Shown one piece after another: positions 55,477 through 64,000 of a stretch of DNA of 64,000 nt. Made by a program: the position numbers and the translations under genes. The notes under the pieces are model-generated. The model saw only the letters and a list, made by a program, of their open reading frames with translations. It was not told where the DNA came from and did not search any database. This DNA is from Alginatibacterium sediminis (GTDB lineage: Bacteria; Pseudomonadota; Gammaproteobacteria; Enterobacterales; Celerinatantimonadaceae). Every line of letters begins with the position of its first letter. Position 1 is the stretch's first letter. The stretch lies in contig NZ_RAQO01000004.1 in assembly GCF_003610775.1 (NCBI RefSeq), positions 931,755 through 995,754 of the forward strand. The letters are read 5' to 3'.

Positions 55477-55796
55477 GTTTCGTAAGTGTTTGTCACATTG
55501 ATAAAATTTTTCCTGGCACTGGCGTATGCGCTTTGATTAAGGGAAAGCAAGTTGCTTTATTTAGACCCTCAGACAATGCCGAAGTGTTTGCCTTAGACAA
55601 TATGGACCCTTTTGCAAAATCAAACGTGCTCTCACGCGGATTAATCTGTGAGCATAATAAACAGCTGTGGATCGCAAGCCCACTAAAAAAACAACGTTTT
55701 AACTTGGAAACCGGTGACTGTCTTGAAGACCAAAGTGTCAGCATTAAGAGTTACCCAGTTAAGATCACTGACGGCACGGTTGCGGTCAGTTTATAA
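55473..55796 (+). CDS. nirD: Nitrite reductase small subunit NirD
   Basis: 107 aa Rieske-like fold. It lacks the Cys-x-His and Cys-x2-His ligands of true Rieske proteins, as is normal for NirD of the NADH-type enzyme. It is needed for NirB activity. It overlaps the nirB stop by four bases (ATGA), showing translational coupling. Confidence 0.93.
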   Translation: MSFVSVCHIDKIFPGTGVCALIKGKQVALFRPSDNAEVFALDNMDPFAKSNVLSRGLICEHNKQLWIASPLKKQRFNLETGDCLEDQSVSIKSYPVKITDGTVAVSL

Positions 55797-55826
55797 CGCA
55801 TTATTAATTAGAAACTAAGGATTACC

Positions 55827-56639
55827 ATGTCTTATATTAAACCTGCTGAATTTGTTCAGACCATGATCGATGCCGGCCACAGTAAAGTGTTAATGTCGAC
55901 ACGCGATACCATTATTCGCGGAATAATGGCTGGAGCTATATTGGCGATTGCAGTTGCAGTAGCGATTACAGCTGCGGTACAAACTGGCGTGCCTATCGTA
56001 GGTGCACTAGTGTTCCCTGTGGGATTTTGCATTTTGAACCTCATGGGTTTTGATTTGCTTACCGGTGTATTTGCGCTATCACCACTACCACTTCTTGAAA
56101 AACGCCCAGGCGTTACCAAGGCGAGTGTACTTCGTAATTGGGGTTTAGTTGGTCTTGGTAACTTAATTGGATCTGTCGCTGTTGCATTTTTGGTAGCAGT
56201 TACCTTTACAATGAATTTTACTGTCGAGCCGGGTGCAGTAGGTCAAGCGTTCATCAAAGCTTCAACCGCTAGAACCCTAGGCTTTGCAGAGCACGGTCTA
56301 AATGGTTGGATTACCGTTTTTGTAAAAGGTATTTTGTGTAACTGGATGGTTTGCTTAGGCGTCGTTGGTGCCATGACCTCTAAGACTGTTGGCGGAAAAG
56401 TGTTGGCAATGTGGTTTCCAATCTTTATTTTCTTCGGGCTTGTGTTTGAGCACGCGGTGGTCAATATGTACCTTTTCCCACTAGGAATGATGCTTGGTGC
56501 TGAATTCACTATTGGTGACTGGTTATCTTGGAACCTTATCCCAGTGATACTTGGTAACTTAGTTGGTGGCCTGCTGGTAACGGGCATGAGCCTTTACGTG
56601 ACCCACGGTAAAACTCAGCCGCAACGCGAACTAGCCTAG
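55827..56639 (+). CDS. nirC: Formate/nitrite transporter family channel, NirC-like
   Basis: 270 aa with six membrane helices. FNT motifs: GNLIGS in the middle, KGILCNWMVCLGVV, and FEHAVVNMYLFPLGMM. The pore motif usually read S-E-L-F-T-G is F-D-L-L-T-G here. It likely imports nitrite for NirBD. It starts 30 bases after nirD and closes the operon. Confidence 0.9.
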   Translation: MSYIKPAEFVQTMIDAGHSKVLMSTRDTIIRGIMAGAILAIAVAVAITAAVQTGVPIVGALVFPVGFCILNLMGFDLLTGVFALSPLPLLEKRPGVTKASVLRNWGLVGLGNLIGSVAVAFLVAVTFTMNFTVEPGAVGQAFIKASTARTLGFAEHGLNGWITVFVKGILCNWMVCLGVVGAMTSKTVGGKVLAMWFPIFIFFGLVFEHAVVNMYLFPLGMMLGAEFTIGDWLSWNLIPVILGNLVGGLLVTGMSLYVTHGKTQPQRELA

Positions 56640-56657
56640 CTCCAATTTTTAGTTATA

Positions 56658-56690
56658 AAAAAGCCCCAAAGCAATTTGCTGGGGCTTTCT
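56658..56690. terminator. Bidirectional terminator between nirC and the YgdI-type gene
   Basis: AAAGCCCC (56660-56667) pairs with GGGGCTTT (56681-56688), with partial AAGC/GCT pairing inside. A-run on the plus side gives a T-run on the minus strand. Confidence 0.85.
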
Positions 56691-56719
56691 AGTTTAGAAC
56701 CTCGGTAATAGCTAGGGTT

Positions 56720-56929
56720 CTAACGCTCTATAATCTGAACAACTTGATCTTTGGCAATACTCATTTTCTTGCCTTTTTCATCTTTGTACTGGTACATGCC
56801 AGTATCATCATCAAGTTTTGGTTTACCATATGAAGTAATCATCTGACCTTCATTAGTAGACATAATATATTGGCTCGCACTACATGCAGCCAATACCATC
56901 GATAAAGCTAAAACCGCTAACAAACGCAT
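56720..56929 (-). CDS. YgdI/YgdR-family lipoprotein
   Basis: 69 aa. Signal and lipobox VLAACSA (Cys16), followed by an SH3-like YgdI domain: MSTNEGQMITSYGKPKLDDDT and YQYKDEKGKKMSIAKDQVVQI. Small outer-membrane-type lipoproteins of this family are common but their role is unknown. The ATG at 56929 has GGAG 5 bases upstream; a GTG two codons earlier is less likely. Confidence 0.9.
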   Translation of the reverse strand: MRLLAVLALSMVLAACSASQYIMSTNEGQMITSYGKPKLDDDTGMYQYKDEKGKKMSIAKDQVVQIIER

Positions 56930-57124
56930 AAACACTCCATTTTTCTAGTTAAGGGGACAAGGCATTCTTGCCCGTTCATATTTAATATAACTGAAGTCGC
57001 ATAAAACAGTTAAATGCTTTTCAAATCTTATAGATATTTGATTCAATAGTATAAAAATAAGCTCTGTTGATATGCGTTGGTATATCAACAACAAAATTCC
57101 AAACAATATAAGGTTTTTACTATT

Positions 57125-57517
57125 ATGGATGATATATATTGTGCTTACTTTGATGAAGAAATAGATCAAGATGTTCCTTCGCAACCCACATTAGATGAAG
57201 CTTTAAACTTGCTGCATAGTTTTAATTGGAGCAAGGCCAATTCTGAGTCCGCAATGAAAGCGCTGATGTTTCAATTTGGAAGTACCGACAACGTGCTTTT
57301 GTCAATATCGAAGCCGCAAACCGAACTCTGGATATGTTCAATGACGGTGGTAAAACGTAGAGCTTTTTGTGGTCCATTTTTTAGACGAAAACACTATAGC
57401 GTGCTCATAGATATCACCAGCGCTGAAGTCGAAGAAATAGTCAGGCTAATCTACACCACAAATTTGCAAACGATTACCGAGTTTGTTAATCAAGCTGAAC
57501 TCGAAATGGCTATTTGA
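57125..57517 (+). CDS. Hypothetical protein
   Basis: 130 aa from the ATG at 57125. Acidic N-terminus (MDDIYCAYFDEEIDQD), no signal or membrane helix, mixed alpha/beta with one Cys-containing central region (LWICSMTVVKRRAFCGPFFRR). I do not recognise a family. Codon use looks like its neighbours. It ends five bases before the convergent LysR gene. The frame continues upstream to 57077 but without a better start. Confidence 0.65.
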   Translation: MDDIYCAYFDEEIDQDVPSQPTLDEALNLLHSFNWSKANSESAMKALMFQFGSTDNVLLSISKPQTELWICSMTVVKRRAFCGPFFRRKHYSVLIDITSAEVEEIVRLIYTTNLQTITEFVNQAELEMAI

Positions 57518-57522
57518 GCTCA

Positions 57523-58434
57523 TTAATCGATAGTTGACTGCGCGGTTTTGCCAAATTGAGGAAAACTAAGCTGCCTAATTCGCAACAAAAAGTCTTGGGT
57601 AACAGGGTTGACGTATTTTAAATTTGGGTAATAGGCATAAACACGGCGTCGTTCCGACTCCAAATGCGGAAATACCAACTGCAACTGCTTACGTTGTAGT
57701 GCATCGATCACCATGTCTTGCGATACCACTACAATCCCAAAACCTAAAATAGCAGCTTGGATTGATGACTCTGGTGTATCACACACCAAACGAGATGCTT
57801 TATTTAGTACGCGCCCGCTATTTAGCTTTATGCCTCCCATTTGCAGCTGTGTCTCAGTTAACAACAGCTCTAAGTTGTCGAGGTTTTGTTTATTGTCACC
57901 GAGCCCATGTTTCGCAATATAACTGGGGCTAGCATACAACTTGGTTGCATAATCAAACAATGGTAATGCTTTATAGCTATTGCTATCAAAGCCAATCAGC
58001 TCACGACTAATGAACACATCTAAGCTTGGATCGGGTAGTTGGATGCCAACAGTATTGATTAGTCGTACATTTAGCTTAGGGTAAGCATTGAGCATCTCTA
58101 CCAATAACGGAGTCATCAAATTGCCACCAGCAGGGGCTGGGACGCCGACTCGATAAGTACCTCGAAAACTTAAGGCTGTTTCTGTGGTTTGAGCGCGCAT
58201 CATTTCAAATTGTTCTAACCAATGCTTACTTTGCTCATAGAATCGTAATCCAACTTCACTCAAATTAAGCTGCCTCGTTGAGCGTATCAATAATTGCGTT
58301 CCTAATTGCTCTTCGAGCCAAGTAATACGCTTGCTAACCGCAGAATTACTAATATGTAATGCAATCGCAGCCTTAGCAAAACTGTGCTGTTCAACCACAG
58401 TTACAAAGGTTTGAATAGCGCTGTACCATTCCAT
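57523..58434 (-). CDS. LysR-family transcriptional regulator
   Basis: 303 aa. N-terminal winged helix (FAKAAIALHISNSAVSKRI and GTQLLIRSTRQLNLSEVG) and effector-binding domain of the short-chain subgroup often called DsdC/AaeR-like. It is divergent from the MFS gene with a 23-bp inverted repeat between them at 58457-58479, so it probably controls that transporter and itself. Ligand unknown. Confidence 0.92.
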   Translation of the reverse strand: MEWYSAIQTFVTVVEQHSFAKAAIALHISNSAVSKRITWLEEQLGTQLLIRSTRQLNLSEVGLRFYEQSKHWLEQFEMMRAQTTETALSFRGTYRVGVPAPAGGNLMTPLLVEMLNAYPKLNVRLINTVGIQLPDPSLDVFISRELIGFDSNSYKALPLFDYATKLYASPSYIAKHGLGDNKQNLDNLELLLTETQLQMGGIKLNSGRVLNKASRLVCDTPESSIQAAILGFGIVVVSQDMVIDALQRKQLQLVFPHLESERRRVYAYYPNLKYVNPVTQDFLLRIRQLSFPQFGKTAQSTID

Positions 58435-58456
58435 AAGCTAGTTTCCTATCACCCCT

Positions 58457-58479
58457 ATATTTTCCCAACAGGAAAATAT
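58457..58479. promoter_or_regulatory. LysR-type operator between the divergent lysR and MFS genes
   Basis: ATATTTTCC (58457-58465), five bases, GGAAAATAT (58471-58479): a perfect 9-bp inverted repeat. It contains the T-N11-A core of LysR boxes and lies between both starts (22 bases from lysR, 75 from the MFS gene). Confidence 0.7.
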
Positions 58480-58554
58480 GTTTGTCCAAATGACCACATT
58501 ATCAATCAAAAGGAATCAATATATCATGGAATAAGATTAAGGAGATCTGGCTTT

Positions 58555-59733
58555 ATGAACAATCGTCTACCCTTGCTATTTTCTATACTTTTAATTTCAA
58601 GCTCACAGCTAACCAATGGCTTGTTGTCTCCTGCGCTGCCTCAAATTGCAGAGCAGTTTGCTGTCAGCCAAAGCCTTCCTCAGCAGATAATTGTACAGTT
58701 TCTGCTCGGCTTAGGTTTGTCACAATTAATCTACGGGCCACTAGCCGATAGCTTAGGGCGTCGCTATGCTTTTTGGTTAGGCCAGTTCGTATTTTTGCTT
58801 GGTACTTCTATAATGATCAGCGGTAGTGGATCAATTCAGATGTTGATTATTGGCGCCTTCGTCCAGGGCTTAGGTGCGGGTAGCAATCAAATTTTGGCGC
58901 GCTGTCTTCTTAGCGACAATTATCGGGGTCCGGCCTTAGATAATAGTCTGGCTTGGCTAGGAATGGCAGCATCTTGTATTCCAATAATGGCGCCGCTATT
59001 AGGGGGATTTGTAACCGAGCACGGTCATTGGTCATGGTTAATGTTTGCAATGGCGGCTGCCAGCTTAAGCCTCTGTTTGTTTTCAAATCGTTACTGGCGT
59101 CAGCTTAGTGAGACCCGTAAACCTCGTAGTCTAAAAGATGTGTTCGTTGACTACCTTGATCTAATTAGAAATCGAGAATTTTTACTCCATTCTTCGATAT
59201 TCTGGATTGCCGGAGTTGGCATTATTTACATGATGACTAGTGCGCCATTTATACTCCAGCATCACTATCATCTCAGCGCTAGTGATTATGGGCTCACAAT
59301 GATGCTGCCAGCATTTGGACTTGCTTTTGGCAGCAACTTCAACCGCATAGGTACTCGACTCAGTGACCGTCAACGTAGTTACATTGCCGGTTCTGCGCCT
59401 GCCATTGCTGCAATTATGCTGAAAACGAATGATAGTCTCGCAATACTATTACTCGCTCTAAGCTTAACCAGCTTTGCAATTGGAGTCTTGTTCCCGTTAG
59501 GTCTAAAAGGTTTGCTAAACCGCTTCAGGCACCAAGCAGGCACAGCTTCGGCGCTTGCAGGGGCAAGCCAAATGTTACTAACAGCAATTATCACCTCTAG
59601 TTTGAATCAATGGGTAGATCCTTCGGTAAGCGCCCTTGCTTTAAGCTTCCTATGCATGAGCGCCCTACTTGCTATAGTGATTAGTTTGCAACTAAGACCC
59701 TTAAAAATGGCGAGTCAGATAGAAGCTTCGTAA
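58555..59733 (+). CDS. MFS multidrug efflux transporter (Bcr/CflA type)
   Basis: 392 aa with twelve predicted membrane helices. The loop 2-3 motif YGPLADSLGRRYAFWLG is the MFS motif A, and SSQLTNGLLSPALPQI with the following helix is typical of drug:H+ antiporter-1 proteins (Bcr/CflA, EmrD-like). The ATG at 58555 has AAGGAGAT 8 bases upstream; the frame is open from 58384 but that part lies in the promoter. Substrate unknown; probably regulated by the divergent LysR. Confidence 0.9.
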   Translation: MNNRLPLLFSILLISSSQLTNGLLSPALPQIAEQFAVSQSLPQQIIVQFLLGLGLSQLIYGPLADSLGRRYAFWLGQFVFLLGTSIMISGSGSIQMLIIGAFVQGLGAGSNQILARCLLSDNYRGPALDNSLAWLGMAASCIPIMAPLLGGFVTEHGHWSWLMFAMAAASLSLCLFSNRYWRQLSETRKPRSLKDVFVDYLDLIRNREFLLHSSIFWIAGVGIIYMMTSAPFILQHHYHLSASDYGLTMMLPAFGLAFGSNFNRIGTRLSDRQRSYIAGSAPAIAAIMLKTNDSLAILLLALSLTSFAIGVLFPLGLKGLLNRFRHQAGTASALAGASQMLLTAIITSSLNQWVDPSVSALALSFLCMSALLAIVISLQLRPLKMASQIEAS

Positions 59734-59904
59734 GCTATATTAATGGGCTTAAACTCAAGATTAGAACAATAATCGAGCTTATAGCGAAAACGATTAGACG
59801 CCGCTGGGAACTCAAGTAAACACTCGGTTTAGTTTCCCAATCAGGAACTAAAACCTTATATGGGCTGCGCTGAGCAAGTACTATTTTATGCGACCAAACA
59901 TAAT

Positions 59905-59938
59905 CATTATCCGCTAACTAATAAATTAGCGGATAATG
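59905..59938. terminator. Hairpin between convergent MFS and tctA genes
   Basis: Perfect 13-bp stem CATTATCCGCTAA (59905-59917) and TTAGCGGATAATG (59926-59938) with an 8-base loop, 36 bases after the tctA stop. No T-run; could be a weak two-way terminator. Confidence 0.55.
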
Positions 59939-59973
59939 CATTGTTTATCTAAGGGTGTGGGTTGAGTTAATCA

Positions 59974-61500
59974 TTAGTGCGAATGATGGAACTTAGAACT
60001 AATCTCCCGTTGAACTCGCCCAAATAATGATTTAAACCAAGGGATCTGACTTAGTATCAATAAAACAATAATACTAAACAAGGCCAAGGAAACAGGTCGT
60101 TCGAATATCGGAGCTATACTACCTTGCGATACCATTAAGGCTCGGCGCAGGCTAGTATCAGCCATAGGTCCAAGAATGACACCAATTACTAAAGGTGCTA
60201 TCGGATATTTCATTTGAATCAAAAAGTAGCTTAATAAACCTATTGGTAACATCAAAAATAGGTTAAATATTTTGAGACCCAATGCATATGAGCCAATTAC
60301 ACAAAGCAAGCCAATAACTGGCATAAATAAAGTTTGAGGTACTTCTAAAATTCGAGTGACGTAGCGCGCTAAAGTTATACCGCAGATCCACATTGAAACG
60401 GAAGCCAACAGTAAAATAGCGGCAACCTCAATAATGAAGTTCGGGTTCTCAATTAACAACATAGGGCCTGGCGTAATATTATGTAGCATCAGGGCGCCGA
60501 GCAACATCATTGCCGGAGGCGAACCAGGAATACCTAAAGTTAACAGTGGAATCATCGCGCCACCGATACACGCATTGTTGCTAGTTTCAGTTGAAATTAC
60601 TGCTTCTGGCAGACCCGTTCCAAACTCATCAGGCGTTTTCGAGAACTTTTTAGCAGTTCCATAAGACACCCAACCAGCGATGTCCTCGCCGATCCCAGGT
60701 ACAGCTCCAATTCCTACCCCAATAAGTGAGGAGCGAATAATTGTAGGCAAATTTCGAAGCATCGTACCAAATTCTGGGAGTACTCGTTTGATACGAACCG
60801 GTTTAGCCAATTTAACACGTGCTCGGAGTGCGGTAATAATTTGTGGTATACCGAAAGCTCCGATCAATACTGCAACCACTTCCAAGCCACTATCCAGGTT
60901 TGGATTGCCAAAGGTAAATCGTGGGTACATTAGTAACTGATCACGGCCGATAGTAGACATCCATAGGCCTATTAGGCCCGCGATCCAGCCTTTAATAACC
61001 AAGTCGGAACTGGTTAAGGTGCCACTAATGATGATTCCAAAAAGAGCGAGTAAAAAATACTCAAATGAAGTGAATTGTAGCGCCATTTTGGTAATCAATG
61101 GCGATAACAAAACTACAAACAACATACCTATAATAGTGCCAATAGCTGAGGCGGTGGTCGTTAAGCCAAGTACCCGGCCTGCCCCGTCGCGCTGTGCCAT
61201 TGGATAGCCATCCATTGCCGTCGCGGCTGAGGCCGCAGTGCCAGGAATATTAAGCAAAATAGCCGTGTAACTGCCTCCGTAGACCGCACCCACATACATC
61301 GCTAACAAAGAGACTAAAGCAATTGATTCATTGAAGCTATAGGTTAATGTCGTTAACAGAGCAACACCAAGGGTCGCGGTTAAACCCGGCATTGCGCCAA
61401 AAATAATGCCCATAAAGGTTGAACAAAACAAAACTAAAATAATCACAGGTTGTGATAAAAGCTGAGCTATGCTGATGAAGAAGTGAGCTAAGTCTTGCAT
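59974..61500 (-). CDS. tctA: Tripartite tricarboxylate transporter, large permease TctA
   Basis: 508 aa, about twelve membrane helices. Family motif GAMPGLTATLGVALLTTLT near the N-terminus, VYGGSYTAILLNIPGTAAS, and a second copy GAVPGIGEDIAGWVSYG with GSPPAMMLLGALMLHNI. It carries solute across the inner membrane in symport with ions. It starts 9 bases after tctB and is the last gene of tctC-tctB-tctA. Substrate is not shown. Confidence 0.95.
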   Translation of the reverse strand: MQDLAHFFISIAQLLSQPVIILVLFCSTFMGIIFGAMPGLTATLGVALLTTLTYSFNESIALVSLLAMYVGAVYGGSYTAILLNIPGTAASAATAMDGYPMAQRDGAGRVLGLTTTASAIGTIIGMLFVVLLSPLITKMALQFTSFEYFLLALFGIIISGTLTSSDLVIKGWIAGLIGLWMSTIGRDQLLMYPRFTFGNPNLDSGLEVVAVLIGAFGIPQIITALRARVKLAKPVRIKRVLPEFGTMLRNLPTIIRSSLIGVGIGAVPGIGEDIAGWVSYGTAKKFSKTPDEFGTGLPEAVISTETSNNACIGGAMIPLLTLGIPGSPPAMMLLGALMLHNITPGPMLLIENPNFIIEVAAILLLASVSMWICGITLARYVTRILEVPQTLFMPVIGLLCVIGSYALGLKIFNLFLMLPIGLLSYFLIQMKYPIAPLVIGVILGPMADTSLRRALMVSQGSIAPIFERPVSLALFSIIVLLILSQIPWFKSLFGRVQREISSKFHHSH

Positions 61501-61509
61501 AATCAGTCC

Positions 61510-62352
61510 TTAAAATGCATCGTTCAAAGCGGCGGCGTCTTCTTCAGAAACCCCGTCCATAATATTTCCGTGCTTCGAGCTAAACAGGGTATAAAACACT
61601 GTATCACTCACCTTATGGACCCAAAGCCCTTCTATTGGCAATGGTACCAACAGCATATACTTGAAAATTGTTCCAACTAATACCGGTACCAAAAACACCA
61701 CCCAAAGCCCACGTTTTTTTCGTCTACTTTGTGCTGGATCTTCTGCTTTCGGTAGATTTATAAGCCCGGCAATTATAATAACTAGTACTAGAATATCGCT
61801 GTAATCATTATGCGGGCTTTGACTTAGCAGGCTTGGGAATATAAGCGCTAATATAGTCAAAGCGACGGCTAAAATAAGGGTACGTTTAAACCAACTCCAA
61901 TGTTGAACATCGGTGCAATAGTAAAATCCACCGATCAGATACAACAAAAACAACACCGACACTAAAATAAAATCAAAGTTCGGGATGAGTAAAAATACAT
62001 AACATATAAGTGCAAATACACAGCTCATAAAGCCAAGTTGTTCGCCTATATGCATTCGTTGATACTTAATAAAAGGGTAAATACTTTTCATTGCGCCAAG
62101 ATCACGCATAGCCCTCGTAATAAGCATGATTGCCAATGGAATCAATAAAACCCCAATGGCTAAAGGGAGCAATGCAGGCGAAACATACCAAACATTCGCA
62201 ACGCCGGCGTAGCTTTCAGTCATCGGCATTTGGGTAGCGCTATAAATTTCCCAGACACAAAAAGCCAATAACAACACGCCACTGATAGCGTCCATCCAAC
62301 GCAACTGATAAAGCTCACGATGTCGCGCAACTACTTTTGCTTGCTCGCCCAT
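61510..62352 (-). CDS. tctB: Tripartite tricarboxylate transporter small permease TctB, extended
   Basis: 280 aa from the ATG at 62352, which has GGAGGTGAT directly upstream. N-terminal part with four membrane helices fits TctB (usual length about 150 aa). It continues with another two to three hydrophobic segments and an acidic C-terminal tail (NIMDGVSEEDAAALNDAF) not seen in short TctB proteins. It is the small membrane partner of TctA. Confidence 0.88.
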   Translation of the reverse strand: MGEQAKVVARHRELYQLRWMDAISGVLLLAFCVWEIYSATQMPMTESYAGVANVWYVSPALLPLAIGVLLIPLAIMLITRAMRDLGAMKSIYPFIKYQRMHIGEQLGFMSCVFALICYVFLLIPNFDFILVSVLFLLYLIGGFYYCTDVQHWSWFKRTLILAVALTILALIFPSLLSQSPHNDYSDILVLVIIIAGLINLPKAEDPAQSRRKKRGLWVVFLVPVLVGTIFKYMLLVPLPIEGLWVHKVSDTVFYTLFSSKHGNIMDGVSEEDAAALNDAF

Positions 62353-62400
62353 ATCACCTCCAAGATGGCGCATCAATGATGCGCCAATATACAAAATGTC

Positions 62401-63396
62401 TTAGTTAGGTTTAGCTATGCCTAAACTATCAGGCGACACTTTTGCAGCACCTAAGTCAGCCAATGTCCACGCGAACAACGCTTCAAGTTTACTGAACGTT
62501 GCATTCGCTTCTTTACCAAACTGACCACTAGCCACATAGTAGTTTTGGTCCAAGAAGGTTTTCACCTTTTCGGTTTCCATAGCTTCAGTAAAGGCTTTAG
62601 CAATAGCAACTTTGGCGTCTTTTGGTGCATCTTTACGAATTGCAAAACCAATTGACTGGCTGATTGGCAGGTACTGATTAAGATCGTCATACTTAGCTAA
62701 GGCGGAAGGGATTTCATTGCCCTTAACCGTTACTGGATCTTTAACCAACATCGCTAAAGGTCTAAAGTCGCCAGACTGAATCAATTGTGATTGCTCAGCT
62801 AAAGAAGTAATGACCAACTCAACTTCTCCAGTAAGAACCGCATTTTGAGACGGCGCTGAACCATCGTAAGGAATAAAGTTAAATTCAGTTTGTGTGCCCT
62901 TCATAAAGGCTAACAAGTTTAGATGGTGAATAGAGCCTGCACCTGCAGCACCTGCTTTTATCGACCCTGGATTTGCTTTAGCTGCGGTTACGAGATCTTC
63001 AATGCTCTTATAGTCCGTTTTAGTTGAAACAGAAATAAGATCTGGCGATCCGGCTACAATAAAGTAGTCGAAAACATCCATGCGATTGCTCCAGCCGCCC
63101 ATAACCCCTGCGGCTACATTGGACTCAGAAAGACCAACCAACGAATAGCCATCAGCTGCTCGACCATAGCCATCAACCAAACCAGCAGATCCGCTAACGC
63201 CGCCAGTTACGTTGACAACATTGATATTAACGCCCAGTTTTGGTGCCATCTCTCCCATAATTAAACGGTTCATGGTGTCTGTTCCGCCACCGGCTCCCCA
63301 CGTAACAACAGTTGTAATGTTACGCTCAGGGAAATCTCCAGCCTGTGCGGCCATACTTATTAACGCTGCGCTAGCGAGTGTAATGAGTTTTTTCAT
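62401..63396 (-). CDS. tctC: Tripartite tricarboxylate transporter substrate-binding protein TctC
   Basis: 331 aa. Signal peptide MKKLITLASAALISMAAQA, then FPERNITTVVTWGAGGGTDTMNR, the conserved Bug/TctC N-terminus. Periplasmic receptor delivering carboxylates or sugar acids to TctAB. It starts 64 bases after the partial TIM-barrel gene stop and heads the tct genes. Confidence 0.94.
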   Translation of the reverse strand: MKKLITLASAALISMAAQAGDFPERNITTVVTWGAGGGTDTMNRLIMGEMAPKLGVNINVVNVTGGVSGSAGLVDGYGRAADGYSLVGLSESNVAAGVMGGWSNRMDVFDYFIVAGSPDLISVSTKTDYKSIEDLVTAAKANPGSIKAGAAGAGSIHHLNLLAFMKGTQTEFNFIPYDGSAPSQNAVLTGEVELVITSLAEQSQLIQSGDFRPLAMLVKDPVTVKGNEIPSALAKYDDLNQYLPISQSIGFAIRKDAPKDAKVAIAKAFTEAMETEKVKTFLDQNYYVASGQFGKEANATFSKLEALFAWTLADLGAAKVSPDSLGIAKPN

Positions 63397-63460
63397 GTGT
63401 AGGTCACTCCGTGTAGTGTGTGTCGCCAGTCCAACTGGCTTATGTACAGCTGCTCTTTGT

Positions 63461-64000
63461 TTAGAGTCTTAATATTTGTTCTTCTATAAATTGCCAAGTA
63501 TCTAGGTATTCTTCGTTACTTAGTTTGACGCTTAGATTATCCATTCCAATTTCATCGAATCGGTTAGAAATTTTTTCGCTGATCCGAGCATTGGTTTCGA
63601 ACATTTTCTTAATATCCCAACGCGTAGGCGAGGTATCTGAGGTGAGAAAATCATCGTAGCCATATTTTTTAAGGTAATAGATAAACTCTATGTAATTAAC
63701 TAAGCTTTGACTGCCGCAAAAATAGTCCCAGTCCCAGCGTCCATCATTGTCATTAATATGAATGTAATACTTAACTTTGGAGTTGTGGATCAGAGCCAAC
63801 TCTTCAGCAGGATTATTACCACCGTAAAGTGAATGCCCATAGTCCAATGTGACTCCTATGTCTGGATTACCAATTTCTTTAATCATGAGTAGTGTTTTTG
63901 AAGCATCTTCCAGAACACAACGACCACGAACTTCATTGGGTTTGTATTCGATGAACAAAGGAATTTCAGGCTTATAGGCTCCCGCCTCGGCAAAGCCTTC
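63461..64000 (-). CDS. Xylose isomerase-like TIM-barrel protein (5' end outside window)
   Basis: C-terminal 179 residues of a sugar phosphate isomerase/epimerase-type protein. The frame runs through the window edge: the apparent start at 63958 is an internal Leu codon preceded by a further 14 sense codons. Metal-ligand strands are visible: IEYKPNEVRG, VTLDYGHSLYGGN and YYIHINDNDGRWDWD. Such enzymes isomerise or epimerise sugars. The same direction as tctCBA suggests the transporter carries a sugar acid or related substrate; inference only. Confidence 0.85.
   Translation of the reverse strand, partial: EGFAEAGAYKPEIPLFIEYKPNEVRGRCVLEDASKTLLMIKEIGNPDIGVTLDYGHSLYGGNNPAEELALIHNSKVKYYIHINDNDGRWDWDYFCGSQSLVNYIEFIYYLKKYGYDDFLTSDTSPTRWDIKKMFETNARISEKISNRFDEIGMDNLSVKLSNEEYLDTWQFIEEQILRL

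Noticed and set aside
1-64000. Mobile elements, prophage, CRISPR, tRNA or rRNA genes
   Set aside because: No transposase, integrase, phage or Cas protein, no regular spacer array and no tRNA-like cloverleaf was found; only one MITE-like repeat.

Overview
This window looks like chromosomal DNA of a marine-type Gammaproteobacterium. The housekeeping genes (dnaX, ybaB, apt, dusC, topA, sohB, yciK, yibL, gloC, nirBD, astB) align by memory with their enterobacterial and Vibrio-type counterparts. Base composition looks to be in the mid-40s % GC by eye (not computed), and I see no phage, integrase, transposase, CRISPR array, rRNA or tRNA. The genus cannot be fixed from the sequence; an Oceanospirillales or Alteromonadales relative is my inference.

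Layout. 1-3.5 kb: the end of a histidine kinase, a membrane-anchored coiled-coil protein of unknown function, an MTHFR-like protein lacking expected catalytic residues, and a porin. 3.8-10 kb: a STAS-like protein, then the complete ugpBAEC glycerol-3-phosphate importer divergent from ugpQ, with a predicted Pho box for each direction and an extra 18-bp palindrome between them, then argO. 10-11.7 kb: a TetR regulator with an SDR oxidoreductase behind two 16-bp direct repeats. 11.8-19 kb: a complete phenylalanine/tyrosine degradation cluster (phhA, phhB, a MarR regulator, hpd, hmgA, fahA, maiA, scoA, scoB). It carries three copies of one palindrome, GTTNCA-N2-TGNAAC, upstream of both arms. 19-24 kb: a glycine-zipper lipoprotein, a cNMP/CBS/nucleotidyltransferase signalling protein translationally coupled to an exonuclease, and a BCCT transporter.

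24.7-30 kb: an RND efflux pump with two tandem adaptor lipoproteins (TriABC-like arrangement) and a near-consensus promoter. 31-42.5 kb: an AlaDH/PNT-family enzyme resembling N5-(carboxyethyl)ornithine synthase behind a long structured leader, a foldback MITE-like element, ybaB-dnaX (with an intact -1 frameshift signal for the gamma subunit), apt, dusC, a DksA-type zinc-finger protein, topA, astB, a NYN protein and yibL. 42.5-52 kb: sohB, yciK, a LysR regulator, a membrane GDPD, an orphan TAXI binding protein, gloC and a cytoplasmic-looking GH3 glucosidase behind a LacI-type operator. 52-59.7 kb: nirB-nirD-nirC behind an FNR box, a YgdI-type lipoprotein, an unknown small protein, and a LysR/MFS divergon with a clear inverted repeat. 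59.9-64 kb: tctC-tctB-tctA preceded by a partial TIM-barrel isomerase.

Working together. The Phe/Tyr cluster takes Phe to fumarate and acetoacetyl-CoA under probable control of the local MarR protein. The ugp divergon takes up and hydrolyses glycerophosphodiesters under phosphate starvation. nirBDC imports and reduces nitrite to ammonium under low oxygen. I see no obviously new multi-gene system. The most distinctive signals are the repeated MarR-type operator, the dnaX recoding site, the double Pho-box divergon with its extra palindrome, the MTHFR-like protein with altered active site, and several sharp unexplained operators.
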